64,000 bases of DNA from JAABTH01 sp964492615. Its GTDB lineage: Bacteria > Bacillota > Dethiobacteria > DTU022. The stretch covers positions 41,123 through 105,122 of the forward strand of contig CAZBKZ010000005.1 in the NCBI GenBank assembly GCA_964492615.1. The letters run 5' to 3'. The translations under genes were made by a program, and so were the position numbers. Positions 41,951-50,950 of this stretch are shown here, piece after piece; the first letter of the stretch is position 1; each line of letters opens with the position of its first letter. Under the pieces are notes generated by a model. It did no database searches. It was not told where the DNA came from and saw nothing but the letters and a program-made list of their open reading frames with translations.

Positions 41951-43150
41951 TCAGCTCTTTAAAATGATTTCGCCGAACTTTTTACCGAAAGCCTCGCCCT
42001 TTTTAAAGTCTTCCAGGGTTGGCCCACCCTGAAAATCAAAAGATTCGACCTCTTCCCATTTCATGCTTTCAATTCTCTTGTCCAGCTCCCTGCGGGCTCC
42101 CCCAGCCCAGCCATAACTGCCGAAATAGCCAAACTTCTTGTCCTTCATACCCTTGCGTTCAACCAGGTCAAGAAAATGAGCGGCAGGGGGAAAGAGGCGG
42201 TTCTCGTAAGTGGGAGCTCCCAGTATAACTCCCCGGCTTGACCAGACCGAGGGCAGAATGTAGCTGCCGTGAGTTCTGCTCACATCGTACATCTCCACCG
42301 GAATGCCAGTTTCAGCCAGGCCCTGGGCTACCGCATCCGTCATTGCCGCTGTATTGCCGTACATCGAACCGTATAATACTGTAACCTTTTTTTCGCCCCT
42401 GTTCTTCCCGTATTCGGCCCATTTCCTGTAAAGCTCTATAATCCTGGCCGGGTTGTTCCGCCAGACCAGGCCGTGCGATGGGGCAATAATCGACAGCGGC
42501 AGGTCGCCCAGTTTATCGATAGCTTTCAGAACATGTGTGCTGAAAGAAGCGACGATGTTGGCGTAATAGCGCAGCGCTTCACTCTCATAAAAAACGTAAT
42601 CCACATTCTCGTCGTCAAAAATTCCGCCCCTTAAAGCGCCGTAGCTGCCGAAAGCGTCGCAGGCAAATAATATTTTACTTTCTGTTTCGTAAGTCATCAT
42701 CGTTTCCGGCCAGTGCACGAAGGGGGTCATGAAGAATTTAAGCTTTTTACCGCCCAGGTCCAGTTCTTCCCCGTCTGAAACCACTCTTACCTTTTCGCTA
42801 ATTCCATAAAAAGCGTCAACCAGGGGGGCGGCCTTGGCCGAGCAGAGTATCTCGGCTTCGGGGGCCAGTTCCCTGATCACCTTTAGGATGCTGGTATGGT
42901 CGGGCTCCATGTGGTTCAAAATAATGTAGTCTATAGCTGAAACAGCTGAAATCTCATTGATCCGGTCAATAAATTCCTCAACCTTGATCGATTTGGCCAG
43001 GTCGATAATTGCTTTTTTTTCAGCCCTGATAAAATATGAGTTATAGGATACACCTTCCCTTGTAATTGGCCACAGCCCTTCAAACAGGTCTGTGGTGTGG
43101 TCATTGACTCCTATCCAGTAAATATCCGGTTGCAGCTGAACTGCCGGCAT
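41951..43150 (-). CDS. Flavodiiron protein (class A)
   Basis: 399 residues. The N-terminal metallo-beta-lactamase-like diiron site has H80-x-E82-x-D84-H85 (NHMEPDH), then His at VHWPE, Asp at ACDAFGS and SHGL. The C-terminal flavodoxin domain opens VTVLYGSMYGNTAAM (FMN phosphate loop). Class A enzymes without a rubredoxin tail reduce O2 to water or NO to N2O and defend anaerobes. AAAGGAGG lies before the ATG. No partner rubredoxin gene is adjacent. Confidence 0.94.
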   Translation of the reverse strand: MPAVQLQPDIYWIGVNDHTTDLFEGLWPITREGVSYNSYFIRAEKKAIIDLAKSIKVEEFIDRINEISAVSAIDYIILNHMEPDHTSILKVIRELAPEAEILCSAKAAPLVDAFYGISEKVRVVSDGEELDLGGKKLKFFMTPFVHWPETMMTYETESKILFACDAFGSYGALRGGIFDDENVDYVFYESEALRYYANIVASFSTHVLKAIDKLGDLPLSIIAPSHGLVWRNNPARIIELYRKWAEYGKNRGEKKVTVLYGSMYGNTAAMTDAVAQGLAETGIPVEMYDVSRTHGSYILPSVWSSRGVILGAPTYENRLFPPAAHFLDLVERKGMKDKKFGYFGSYGWAGGARRELDKRIESMKWEEVESFDFQGGPTLEDFKKGEAFGKKFGEIILKS

Positions 43151-43306
43151 TTAATCTTCCTCCTTTGAGCCGTATTCTTAAGATCATTTTAATATTTCGG
43201 TTTCTGAGCTTGTCATTCCTTCCCGGACTTTTCTTTATGCTATAATCAGTAAAGATTTTATGAACGGTAATACTAAGATGTTTACGTAAAGACTGAGGAG
43301 ATAATG

Positions 43307-44503
43307 ATGGCTTACAATTTTGATGAAGTAATTGACAGGAATAACAGTAATTCAATCAGCGTTGAGGGGTTCCGGGATTATGTTCTGCACAATGATCCGC
43401 AGGTTGCCCTGCCCTGTGAAGATGACCACCTGATTAAAATGTGGGTTGCAGATATGCAGTTTGCCACCCCTGAAGTAGTTCTCGAAGCAATCAGGGAAAG
43501 GCTCGCCGGCCGTATTCTCGGCTACACCAGAGTATACGACCCTGCCTACTTTGAAAGTTTTGCCGCCTGGGCTAAAACCCGCTATAACTGGTCTTTTGAG
43601 CAGGACGACCTGCAAATATCGAGCGGAGTTGTTCCCGCCCTCTATGATCTCGTTGGTCATATCTGCAAGACCGACGAGAAAATTTTGTTTGTTACCCCTT
43701 CTTACGGCCCCTTTAAAAATGCTGCTGATCATAACAGGCGTCAGTATGTCTGCTCCGACCTGCTGAACAATGGTGGGTATTTCACCATAGATTACGATGA
43801 TTTTGAGGCCAAGGCGAGCGATGAAAAAACAACGCTCGGTATCTTTTGCAACCCCCACAACCCTACCGGGAGGGCCTGGAGCGAAGAAGAGCTGAAAACA
43901 ATCGGAGATATCTGCATTCGCCACAACCTTTGGATAATTTCCGATGAAATACACTGCGACTTGCTGCGGGTCGGCCGCAAACACCTGCCCCTGGCCGTGG
44001 TGCATCCCGAATACGATCGCATTATTACCTGCATGGCTGCCAGTAAAACCTTTAACATTGCCGGCCTGATGATCTCCAACATTATTATCCCCAACCGGGA
44101 ACTGAAAGAAGTCTGGCGCAGCAATAATTCCGGTATTCAAAATCCGCTCAGCGTGGTTGCCGCCCAGGCGGCCTATGCCCGCGGGGCCGGGTGGCTTGAA
44201 AACCTGCAGGCTTATCTCGATCAGAATTTCCAATTCACGGCAGAATACCTGGCCCAGAATCTGTCCCGGGCAGTTTTCCGTATACCCGAGGCCACTTACC
44301 TGGCCTGGATTGACTTGAACAGCTACTTGCCGGGTGAGAAAGACCTGCCCCTTTACTTTGCCCAAAAGGCCGGGGTTATCCTGGAAGGCGGCAGCATGTT
44401 TGTCGATAATGCCGACGGTTTCATTCGCCTGCTTATGGCCTGCCCCCACTCGGTGCTGGAAGAAGGGCTGCATCGCATCTGCTCAGCACTGAACCACGGT
44501 TGA
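43307..44503 (+). CDS. PatB/MalY-type PLP-dependent C-S lyase (cystathionine beta-lyase-like)
   Basis: 398 residues. GAGGAG lies 6 bases before the ATG at 43307 (an ATG at 43304 is 3 bases from it). The fold-type-I aminotransferase signature is complete: WVADMQFATPE, GIFCNPHNPTGRAW, DEIHCDLL (Asp that binds PLP nitrogen) and Lys247 in AASKTFNIAGL, which forms the Schiff base. PatB/MalY members cleave cystathionine or cysteine-S-conjugates. An extended -10 element TGCTATAAT at 43238-43246 lies upstream; it may serve as promoter. Confidence 0.9.
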   Translation: MAYNFDEVIDRNNSNSISVEGFRDYVLHNDPQVALPCEDDHLIKMWVADMQFATPEVVLEAIRERLAGRILGYTRVYDPAYFESFAAWAKTRYNWSFEQDDLQISSGVVPALYDLVGHICKTDEKILFVTPSYGPFKNAADHNRRQYVCSDLLNNGGYFTIDYDDFEAKASDEKTTLGIFCNPHNPTGRAWSEEELKTIGDICIRHNLWIISDEIHCDLLRVGRKHLPLAVVHPEYDRIITCMAASKTFNIAGLMISNIIIPNRELKEVWRSNNSGIQNPLSVVAAQAAYARGAGWLENLQAYLDQNFQFTAEYLAQNLSRAVFRIPEATYLAWIDLNSYLPGEKDLPLYFAQKAGVILEGGSMFVDNADGFIRLLMACPHSVLEEGLHRICSALNHG

Positions 44504-44554
44504 TTAACCTGAAGCGGATATAATGATAGAATAAAAGAAAAGGCGTAAAAAGCT

Positions 44555-45664
44555 ATGAAAAAAACAGCGGCAGAGTTTATTAACGCAGTTTCCCGGTATA
44601 AAAAAATAGTAATCTATATTCCCGGTTCGCCCGATCCGGATGCGATTGCCTCGGCCTATGCCATCAGGATGATCCTGCAGCGGTACCAGGTTAACGCCGA
44701 TATATTTGCCGAAAGAAGACTCTCCCTGGCCCAGAACCGGGCTTTTATCGAAAGTTTAAAAATACCTGTCACTTTCGGCAAAGAGGTAAACCCTAATAAA
44801 TATGATGCCTATATCGTTCCCGATTTTCAGAATAACCAGATTGAACAGCTGAGCGGCAAAATACCGTGCGTCGCCCATTTCGACCATCACGGCAAAACAG
44901 AAAACGGGGCAAAGGCCGATTTTTCCCTGGTCAGAACCGATGTTGGTTCTACCTGCACCCTGCTTGCCCTGATCATTAAAAGCCTGGATATTGACTTCGG
45001 GGCTGACCTGCAGACAATTGCCACCGCCCTGGTTTTCGGTATTCAAACCGACACGGATAAATACAACTATGTTACCCCGCTTGATCTCGAAGCCCTCGAT
45101 TTTCTGACCGGTAATGCCGACAGCGCCATTTTAGAAGAGTTGAACAGTATGCCTCCCTCGGCCAGCACTCTGCTCTATTTCAAGAAAGCCCTGCAGAGCG
45201 AGGTTATCTACAAAGACTGGGCCTTTTACGGTATCGGCTTTATCGATTCTTTGAGCCGCGATTCCATAGCGATCACTGCAGATATGCTCCTGAAAAAAAC
45301 CGGGCACAGGCTGGTTGCAGTATTTGCTATTGTAGAAAACAGCCGCAAAAAAGAAACCTATCTCGACGTTTCTCTGCGCACACGCAGCAAAGCCGTGGAT
45401 ATGAACAGGCTGATCAAAAAGATTACCCCCAACGGCGGAGGCCGACGCTATAAAGGAGCCTACCAGGTGAAGCTTAACTATTTAAAGCATACCCCGGAAA
45501 GAGATATGCTATGGCAGGTTGTTGAAACGGCCACCCTGGAAACACTGCGCCGCAGCAGGGATGCCTACTACATGAGCACTCTGGAAAGCGCTTACCGCAG
45601 TATCAGGGACAAGGTGCTCTCCCTGGTTAAAGGCGGCAGTAGAGATAATGCCGATACGGAATAG
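44555..45664 (+). CDS. DHH-family phosphoesterase (nanoRNase/NrnA-like)
   Basis: 369 residues. The first DHH motif is SPDPDAIAS (26-34), the second HFDHHGK (Asp110-His111-His112), and the C-terminal DHHA1 domain ends with GGGRRYKGAYQ instead of the usual GGGHxxAAG, an Arg in place of the conserved His. Such enzymes remove mononucleotides from short RNA or cleave pAp or cyclic dinucleotide products. The altered GGGH motif may change substrate preference. In a window rich in c-di-GMP proteins, a pGpG-degrading role would be attractive, but is inference. Confidence 0.85.
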   Translation: MKKTAAEFINAVSRYKKIVIYIPGSPDPDAIASAYAIRMILQRYQVNADIFAERRLSLAQNRAFIESLKIPVTFGKEVNPNKYDAYIVPDFQNNQIEQLSGKIPCVAHFDHHGKTENGAKADFSLVRTDVGSTCTLLALIIKSLDIDFGADLQTIATALVFGIQTDTDKYNYVTPLDLEALDFLTGNADSAILEELNSMPPSASTLLYFKKALQSEVIYKDWAFYGIGFIDSLSRDSIAITADMLLKKTGHRLVAVFAIVENSRKKETYLDVSLRTRSKAVDMNRLIKKITPNGGGRRYKGAYQVKLNYLKHTPERDMLWQVVETATLETLRRSRDAYYMSTLESAYRSIRDKVLSLVKGGSRDNADTE

Positions 45665-45671
45665 ATAGAAA

Positions 45672-45706
45672 AAGGGCTGCTCCAATTTATGAGGCAGCCC
45701 TTCTTA
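45672..45706 (+). terminator. Rho-independent terminator after DHH gene
   Basis: AAGGGCTGC (45672-45680) pairs with GCAGCCCTT (45694-45702), then CTTAAA. Confidence 0.85.
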
Positions 45707-45726
45707 AATTCAGGATAACCGTAAGC

Positions 45727-46470
45727 TTACCTGATGCCGTATTCAGCTGCAACAGTAGCTCTAACTGTTACCTGGTCCGGACTGATCGGGGTCGGCCCGG
45801 CTCCCATCGCCGCATCTTCCCTAACCATTCCATCCTGGGCTTTGTACGGGATGTAGTCTGTTCTTTCCTCCCTGATGCTTTGCAGGCCGGTGATTGAATT
45901 GCCTGTGCTCCCGGCAATTGCCTCGGCCTTGAGCGAAGCCTGCTCTGCAGCAAGCGCAAGAGCCTGCATCAGCAGTTCCTGCGGGTCTTCCACTTCAAAG
46001 CTGACATAGTTTATGCTATTTGCTCCTGCGCCGATGGCCAGGTCAATTATTTCACCTACGGATTCCAGGTCGTCTGTTTTAACAATTATCTCATTCACTG
46101 CCTGGAAAACCGTCCTGCTTTCTTCACCGGTCAACATGTCGCCAATCCATTCCTCGTAACTGTAGAGGCTGTAAGATCCGGTTTTCAGGTTGTCTTCACT
46201 TAACCCGTAATCAAGCAGAGCTTCCCAAACCGCATTGGCCAGCTCGGCATTTTCTTCAGCTACCGTAGCCGCATCCCTGCCGCGGGTGTGAATAGCCAGG
46301 CTCATTACAGCCAGGTCGGGTTCCGCTTTAATTTCCGCTTCGCCGTAAGTTTGAATTACCCGCGGGGCCTCAGCCGTTCCTGAACCGGCCTGGTTTCCCC
46401 CGCAGCCGCTCAAAAACATTACGGCAACAACTACCAGAGCAACAGCAACTATAATCTGTTTTTTATTCAT
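45727..46470 (-). CDS. SIMPL-domain (DUF541) lipoprotein
   Basis: 247 residues from the ATG at 46470, with GGAGG 9 bases upstream; the open frame extends further but those residues overlap the neighbouring aminotransferase gene. MNKKQIIVAVALVVVAVMFLSGCGG is a lipoprotein signal with lipobox LSGC (given here as a description of 25 residues: basic start, hydrophobic core, Cys at 23). The rest is a SIMPL domain: VIQTYGEAEIKAEPDLAVMS and GANSINYVSFEVEDPQE. SIMPL proteins lie outside the membrane; the function is unclear. Confidence 0.88.
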   Translation of the reverse strand: MNKKQIIVAVALVVVAVMFLSGCGGNQAGSGTAEAPRVIQTYGEAEIKAEPDLAVMSLAIHTRGRDAATVAEENAELANAVWEALLDYGLSEDNLKTGSYSLYSYEEWIGDMLTGEESRTVFQAVNEIIVKTDDLESVGEIIDLAIGAGANSINYVSFEVEDPQELLMQALALAAEQASLKAEAIAGSTGNSITGLQSIREERTDYIPYKAQDGMVREDAAMGAGPTPISPDQVTVRATVAAEYGIR

Positions 46471-46537
46471 TGCTCCAAACCTCCTCATAAATAACCATCT
46501 GTTATGATGACCGGTAAAGGTAGGTTTCGGTTCCCAC

Positions 46538-47719
46538 TCAGGGCAGATGATCCAAAGCGTTATCCAGCGCTTCCAAAAATGAGTTAAGGTGAATTCTTTC
46601 AATAGTGAGCGGGGGGTCAATACGCAGCGTATTATAACCACGGCGCAGGGAGGTGATGAAACCTTTTTTAAACAGCTGGTCATGCAGGTTAGAGGCAGGC
46701 TGGTCGTCGGCCCCGTTAAACTCAAGGGCAATCATCAAACCTTTTCCCCGCACTTCCCTGCAGGCATCATATTTCAAACAGACCTTCTGCAGGTTATTCA
46801 GTAATTCGGCACCCAGCTTTTCGCTTCTGCTCACCAGGTTGTTCTTTTTCAGCACATTAATTACTTCATAAACAACCCTGCTGCCCAGGGCATCGTTCTG
46901 GTGTGACTGCTGGTAATAGAACTGCTCCCTGCCAAGCATCTCAGCCGCTTTTTCCCCGCAGGCCAGCACACTTACCGGGTAGCCGTTGCCGCTGCCCTTA
47001 CCGGCAGCAACCAGGTCGGGCTGCAGGTGATAATGGTTGTAGCCGAACCAGCGGCCTGTTCTGCCCATTCCCGTTGTTACCTCGTTAACCAGGATCAACC
47101 CCCCGTTATCACGCACCAGTTGAACCAGGGTTTTGATAAAAAGCGGGGGAGGAAACCTGACCAGGCCGGAGGCGCTGCCGGGTTCAAAAACAAAACCGCC
47201 CAGTTCTTCAAAAGGGATTAATTCAAAAACCGGGCAATCAGGCCGGCAGTTATCGGCCTCGCTGCAGTTGCGGCAGGCTGTCCAGTCGAGCAGGTGCCAG
47301 TTCTCAACCTGCCCTTTACCGGCATAACCGTAAGAACCGAGATAAGAATCGTGCAAACAGAGCAGTCTGAGCTTACCGGTAATCTTGTGCAGGGCCTGAA
47401 TACCGCACTCCACCGCTTCGCTGCCCGAACAGAGGAAGATGCACTTGCCCCCCTGCAGGCCGGTTATTTCAAGAACCGCCCTGGCTGCATTATCAACAAT
47501 ACTGCTGCTGTTATAGTAGCCGCAGTGGGTCACCTTGCCCAGCTGTTCTTCTATCGCCCGGTTGATGCCCGGGTGATTATGCCCCAGCAGAACAGTCCAC
47601 ACTCCCGATTCCAGGTCCATGTACTGCCCGCCCTGGTCATCGTATAGAAAAGAACCCTCAGCCTTAACTACGTTGTTTATCTTCAAAGGATGCCCGGTGC
47701 ACCATAAAAGGTTTTTCAT
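46538..47719 (-). CDS. Class-III PLP-dependent aminotransferase with Cys4 insert
   Basis: 393 residues from the ATG at 47719 (AGGGGG 6 bases upstream). The class-III signature is FVFEPGS, LVNEVTTGMGRTGRWF (with the PLP-contacting Glu) and the Schiff-base Lys241 in AAGKGSGNGYP. Residues 149-162 contain C-x2-C-x5-C-x3-C (TACRNCSEADNCRPDCP), an insert outside the known active site and able to bind zinc or an iron-sulfur cluster. Substrate type is not readable (acetylornithine/GABA-type relatives). It runs opposite to the DHH gene. Confidence 0.83.
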   Translation of the reverse strand: MKNLLWCTGHPLKINNVVKAEGSFLYDDQGGQYMDLESGVWTVLLGHNHPGINRAIEEQLGKVTHCGYYNSSSIVDNAARAVLEITGLQGGKCIFLCSGSEAVECGIQALHKITGKLRLLCLHDSYLGSYGYAGKGQVENWHLLDWTACRNCSEADNCRPDCPVFELIPFEELGGFVFEPGSASGLVRFPPPLFIKTLVQLVRDNGGLILVNEVTTGMGRTGRWFGYNHYHLQPDLVAAGKGSGNGYPVSVLACGEKAAEMLGREQFYYQQSHQNDALGSRVVYEVINVLKKNNLVSRSEKLGAELLNNLQKVCLKYDACREVRGKGLMIALEFNGADDQPASNLHDQLFKKGFITSLRRGYNTLRIDPPLTIERIHLNSFLEALDNALDHLP

Positions 47720-48029
47720 CTTCAACCCCCTGTTCCTGCTTGATCACAATCAATAAGAATCGGCCCTTTATAATCTTCATTAATAATACTACTTCAAAGA
47801 TATTAATCCTCCAAAAATGAAAATAGCACAAATATTTAGGCAGAGGAAGGATCTGCGAGGTTAATCAAGAAACATTGCTCAAACATGAACTGCTACAAAA
47901 CTCTGCTGCTCTTTTAGGTTTGTTGGCTTACTTTATTTAAATGATTTTTAGATAATAGAAAAATTACTGAATAGTATTGGTATATAGCTCCCTAAAGTGA
48001 TATATTTAAAAGCATGGAGGAATATATTT
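47720..48029. other. AT-rich intergenic region
   Basis: About 310 AT-rich bases between the divergent aminotransferase and kinase genes. No RNA, repeat or operator was recognised. Possible promoter-like strings occur near 47975-47985, but no convincing -35/-10 pair was found. Confidence 0.5.
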
Positions 48030-50948
48030 ATGAGAAATTATGTTATCATCTTGCTCATATTTGCCTTCACTGTGCCCCTTCTGACAACTCCCTGTTATGC
48101 TTTGAATGAAAATATAATTTTTACCGAGGAAGAGCTTGATTTTCTTGAAAAACATCCTGTTATCAGGGTCGGCGTAGATCCGGATTTTATACCTTTTGAA
48201 TTTATTGATTCAGATGGCGAGTATAAGGGGATTGCGGCTGACTATATATCTTTAATTAGCGAAAGGACAGGTATTGAATTTGAAATAATTAAAGGGCTTA
48301 CCTGGCCTGAAGCTTATGATGGGGCATTGGCCGGAAGAATTGATGTTTTACCGGCAATTTCACGGACGCAGGAAAGAGAACTTTATTTTTTATTCAGTGA
48401 GCCTTATTACTACTTCAAAAGGGTAATTGTAACAAGAGACACCGAAACCAGATTTTCCGGGATAGAAGATTTAGAAGGACAAACAGTAGCAGTGCAGCGG
48501 AATAGCTCACATCACAGTTACTTGTTGTCTTACCCAAATATTAATTTAAGCCTCTATGATTCTGTAGAACTGGCATTAACTGCAGTAGCTAATGGAACTG
48601 AAAGAGTTTTTGTTGGGAATCTGGCCACTTCTAACTATTTAATACGTTCTACCGGTCTTACAAATTTAAAGTTTACTGCATTTGAAGCCGAACTGCAGCA
48701 AGCATTATATTTTGCTGTTCGGCAGGATTGGCCTCTATTAGTGAGCATTTTAAATAAAACGTTGGATACAATAACCCTGGAAGAAAGAATCGCAATAAAT
48801 AATAAATGGGTTGACCTGGAAACAGATATTGATTACGGCCCGATCATAAGAATTATTACTATTGCCGGTTCATTCCTTGCGGTCATAATAGCAGTTTCGT
48901 TTTACTGGATCGCTCGTTTGCGAAAAGAGGTCAGAAGGCGGGAACTGTTACAGCTTGATCTGGAGAAAGCTAAACAGGAAGCCGATGAAGCAAATGAATT
49001 TAAGTCAAGTTTTATGGCCAGGATGTCTCATGAAATCAGGACTCCACTTAATGCGATTACAGGAATGGCTTATCTGCTTAAAAAAACTGAAGTCACTCTT
49101 ACACAAATTATGTATATAGATAGAATAACTCAGGCTGCCAACAACATGTTGAGTATTATAAATGACATCATGGATATATCTAAAATAGAGGCGGGAAAAG
49201 TCGAGCTCGAGACAATCTCCTTTAGTATGGATCAGGTTATTCAGGATGCTGTAAACATAGTTTCATATAAAATTGAAGAGCAGGGAATTGGTTTTAAATT
49301 ATCTAAAGATCCTGCTCTACCCAACTGGTTCTATGGTGACCCTAAACGAATTGGACAGATACTGCTTAACATTCTTAATAATGCAGCCAAATTTACTAAT
49401 GCGGGTGAAGTATCACTAGACGTCAGACTGGTAGCTCATGAAAATGGTCATTACCACATATCTTTTACAATCAGGGACACAGGGGTAGGAATGACAGAAT
49501 CACAGGTAGAAAAGCTTTTTTTGCCCTTCATACAGGGTGATAGCAGTATTAATAGAAAATTTGGCGGCTCCGGTCTGGGTATGTCCATAGTAAAAAACCT
49601 TCTCGATATGATGGGTGGTAAAATTCAGGTTTTCAGTACTCTGGGAGAAGGCTCCACTTTTATTGTATTCCTTAAACTGACTGTTGATAAAGAAAATGAA
49701 GACATTTACAGGAAAACTATGTCAGCCAGCCATTTCAAGAATATGAATACCCTGGTTTTAGAAAAAACTGGTGCGAATATGAATTTAATTGAAAGTTACC
49801 TTAGCGCTTTTGGTATGCAGAGTGAGCTTACAACCTCTCAGGCCAGTGCACTAAGTATGCTCGAAGCTGCTGACGGTAAATTTGCCAAAGGATTCGATCT
49901 GTTTATTTTCGATTACGATACTCCTCAAGAAGGTGGTTTCAAATTTGCAGAGTCCATCAGGTCTAACAAAAAAATTGTAAAACAACCTAAGTTGATTATG
50001 CTGCTTCCAATGATGAGAGGAGATTTATTTGACAGACTTTTTGAAAATGGTATTGATTTAGGCATTAGCAAACCTATTATCCCTTCGGTTCTATTAAATG
50101 GCATTCTGGATATTTTTAATTTAAAGGCCATTTCGGCCTCTCAACTTTCTGTTAACAAGATGGATAAACGATTAATGCCTGAGAAAATGTACAAAGTATT
50201 ACTTGTAGAAGATAATAAAACAAACCAGTTAATCGCTAAATCTATACTTAAGGAAATAGGAATAGATTCGATTCTCGCTGGTGATGGTAAAAGCGCTGTC
50301 GAGCTATATCAGCAGCATATGAATGATATTGATTTAATATTGATGGATTTACATATGCCTGTTATGAACGGCTATGAGGCGGCACAGGAAATCAGGAAGA
50401 TATCAAACAGCATTCCTATAGTTGCCATGACAGCAGATGTAATTATGGGTGTTCGGGAAAAATGTGAACAGAGTGGAATTCACTATTATATAAGCAAACC
50501 TTTTGATCCTGAGCATTTCATACAGACTGTGGTTGATATTATCACTGCTCACAAAAGTGATAAACTTCAGAATACAGATGTGCTGGATACAAAAAAAGGT
50601 TTGAATAATATAGGTGGAGACCTGGAAGTTTATCGGCAGGTTCTGAATGAATACTATAAAGAAAATCAGGAAACCCTGCAACTGTTTGGCGATGCTATTC
50701 GTGAAAAAAGGTATTCTCATGCTGCCCAGTTAGTGCATAAAGTTAAGGGAAGTTCAGGCAGCATCGGTGCCGAATCACTCTATAAGGTCTCAGTAAAACT
50801 ACAAAAAGCATTGAGTACTGATCAAGTAGATGAGATCATGCCCCTGGCAGATGATTTTTCCCGCCAATTGAAAAGATTGCTTACAGAAATAGAAGAACTC
50901 ACAGAAAAAATGAAAAAGCCTGATATTATCCGGGAGGTTGAAAATTAG
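48030..50948 (+). CDS. Hybrid sensor histidine kinase with periplasmic-binding sensor, two receivers and HPt
   Basis: 972 residues; the ATG at 48030 follows GGAGG by 9 bases. Order: signal/anchor (about 1-25); a bacterial solute-binding family-3 sensor (about 40-270, FLEKHPVIRVGVDPDFIPFE); one membrane helix (about 275-300); HisKA with His334 (MSHEIRTPLN); ATPase domain (GGSGLGMSIVKNLLDMMGG); a first receiver whose acidic site reads DYD (Asp628 or Asp630) with a Met-rich region where the T/S and K motifs should be; an intact receiver (Asp773, LMDLHMPVMNGYE); and an HPt domain with His903 in VHKVKGSSGSIG. The chain suits phosphorelay to the next gene, 2 bases downstream. Confidence 0.92.
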   Translation: MRNYVIILLIFAFTVPLLTTPCYALNENIIFTEEELDFLEKHPVIRVGVDPDFIPFEFIDSDGEYKGIAADYISLISERTGIEFEIIKGLTWPEAYDGALAGRIDVLPAISRTQERELYFLFSEPYYYFKRVIVTRDTETRFSGIEDLEGQTVAVQRNSSHHSYLLSYPNINLSLYDSVELALTAVANGTERVFVGNLATSNYLIRSTGLTNLKFTAFEAELQQALYFAVRQDWPLLVSILNKTLDTITLEERIAINNKWVDLETDIDYGPIIRIITIAGSFLAVIIAVSFYWIARLRKEVRRRELLQLDLEKAKQEADEANEFKSSFMARMSHEIRTPLNAITGMAYLLKKTEVTLTQIMYIDRITQAANNMLSIINDIMDISKIEAGKVELETISFSMDQVIQDAVNIVSYKIEEQGIGFKLSKDPALPNWFYGDPKRIGQILLNILNNAAKFTNAGEVSLDVRLVAHENGHYHISFTIRDTGVGMTESQVEKLFLPFIQGDSSINRKFGGSGLGMSIVKNLLDMMGGKIQVFSTLGEGSTFIVFLKLTVDKENEDIYRKTMSASHFKNMNTLVLEKTGANMNLIESYLSAFGMQSELTTSQASALSMLEAADGKFAKGFDLFIFDYDTPQEGGFKFAESIRSNKKIVKQPKLIMLLPMMRGDLFDRLFENGIDLGISKPIIPSVLLNGILDIFNLKAISASQLSVNKMDKRLMPEKMYKVLLVEDNKTNQLIAKSILKEIGIDSILAGDGKSAVELYQQHMNDIDLILMDLHMPVMNGYEAAQEIRKISNSIPIVAMTADVIMGVREKCEQSGIHYYISKPFDPEHFIQTVVDIITAHKSDKLQNTDVLDTKKGLNNIGGDLEVYRQVLNEYYKENQETLQLFGDAIREKRYSHAAQLVHKVKGSSGSIGAESLYKVSVKLQKALSTDQVDEIMPLADDFSRQLKRLLTEIEELTEKMKKPDIIREVEN

Positions 50949-50950
50949 CG

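Noticed and set aside
43352..44473. A 373-codon open frame on the minus strand
   Set aside because: It is antisense to the PatB-like gene, has no start with a ribosome binding site and resembles no protein. The plus-strand frame has a complete PLP-enzyme signature.
46471..46731. N-terminal extension of the SIMPL lipoprotein frame to 46731
   Set aside because: The extension overlaps the aminotransferase gene, and the lipoprotein signal begins at the ATG at 46470, which has a GGAGG site.
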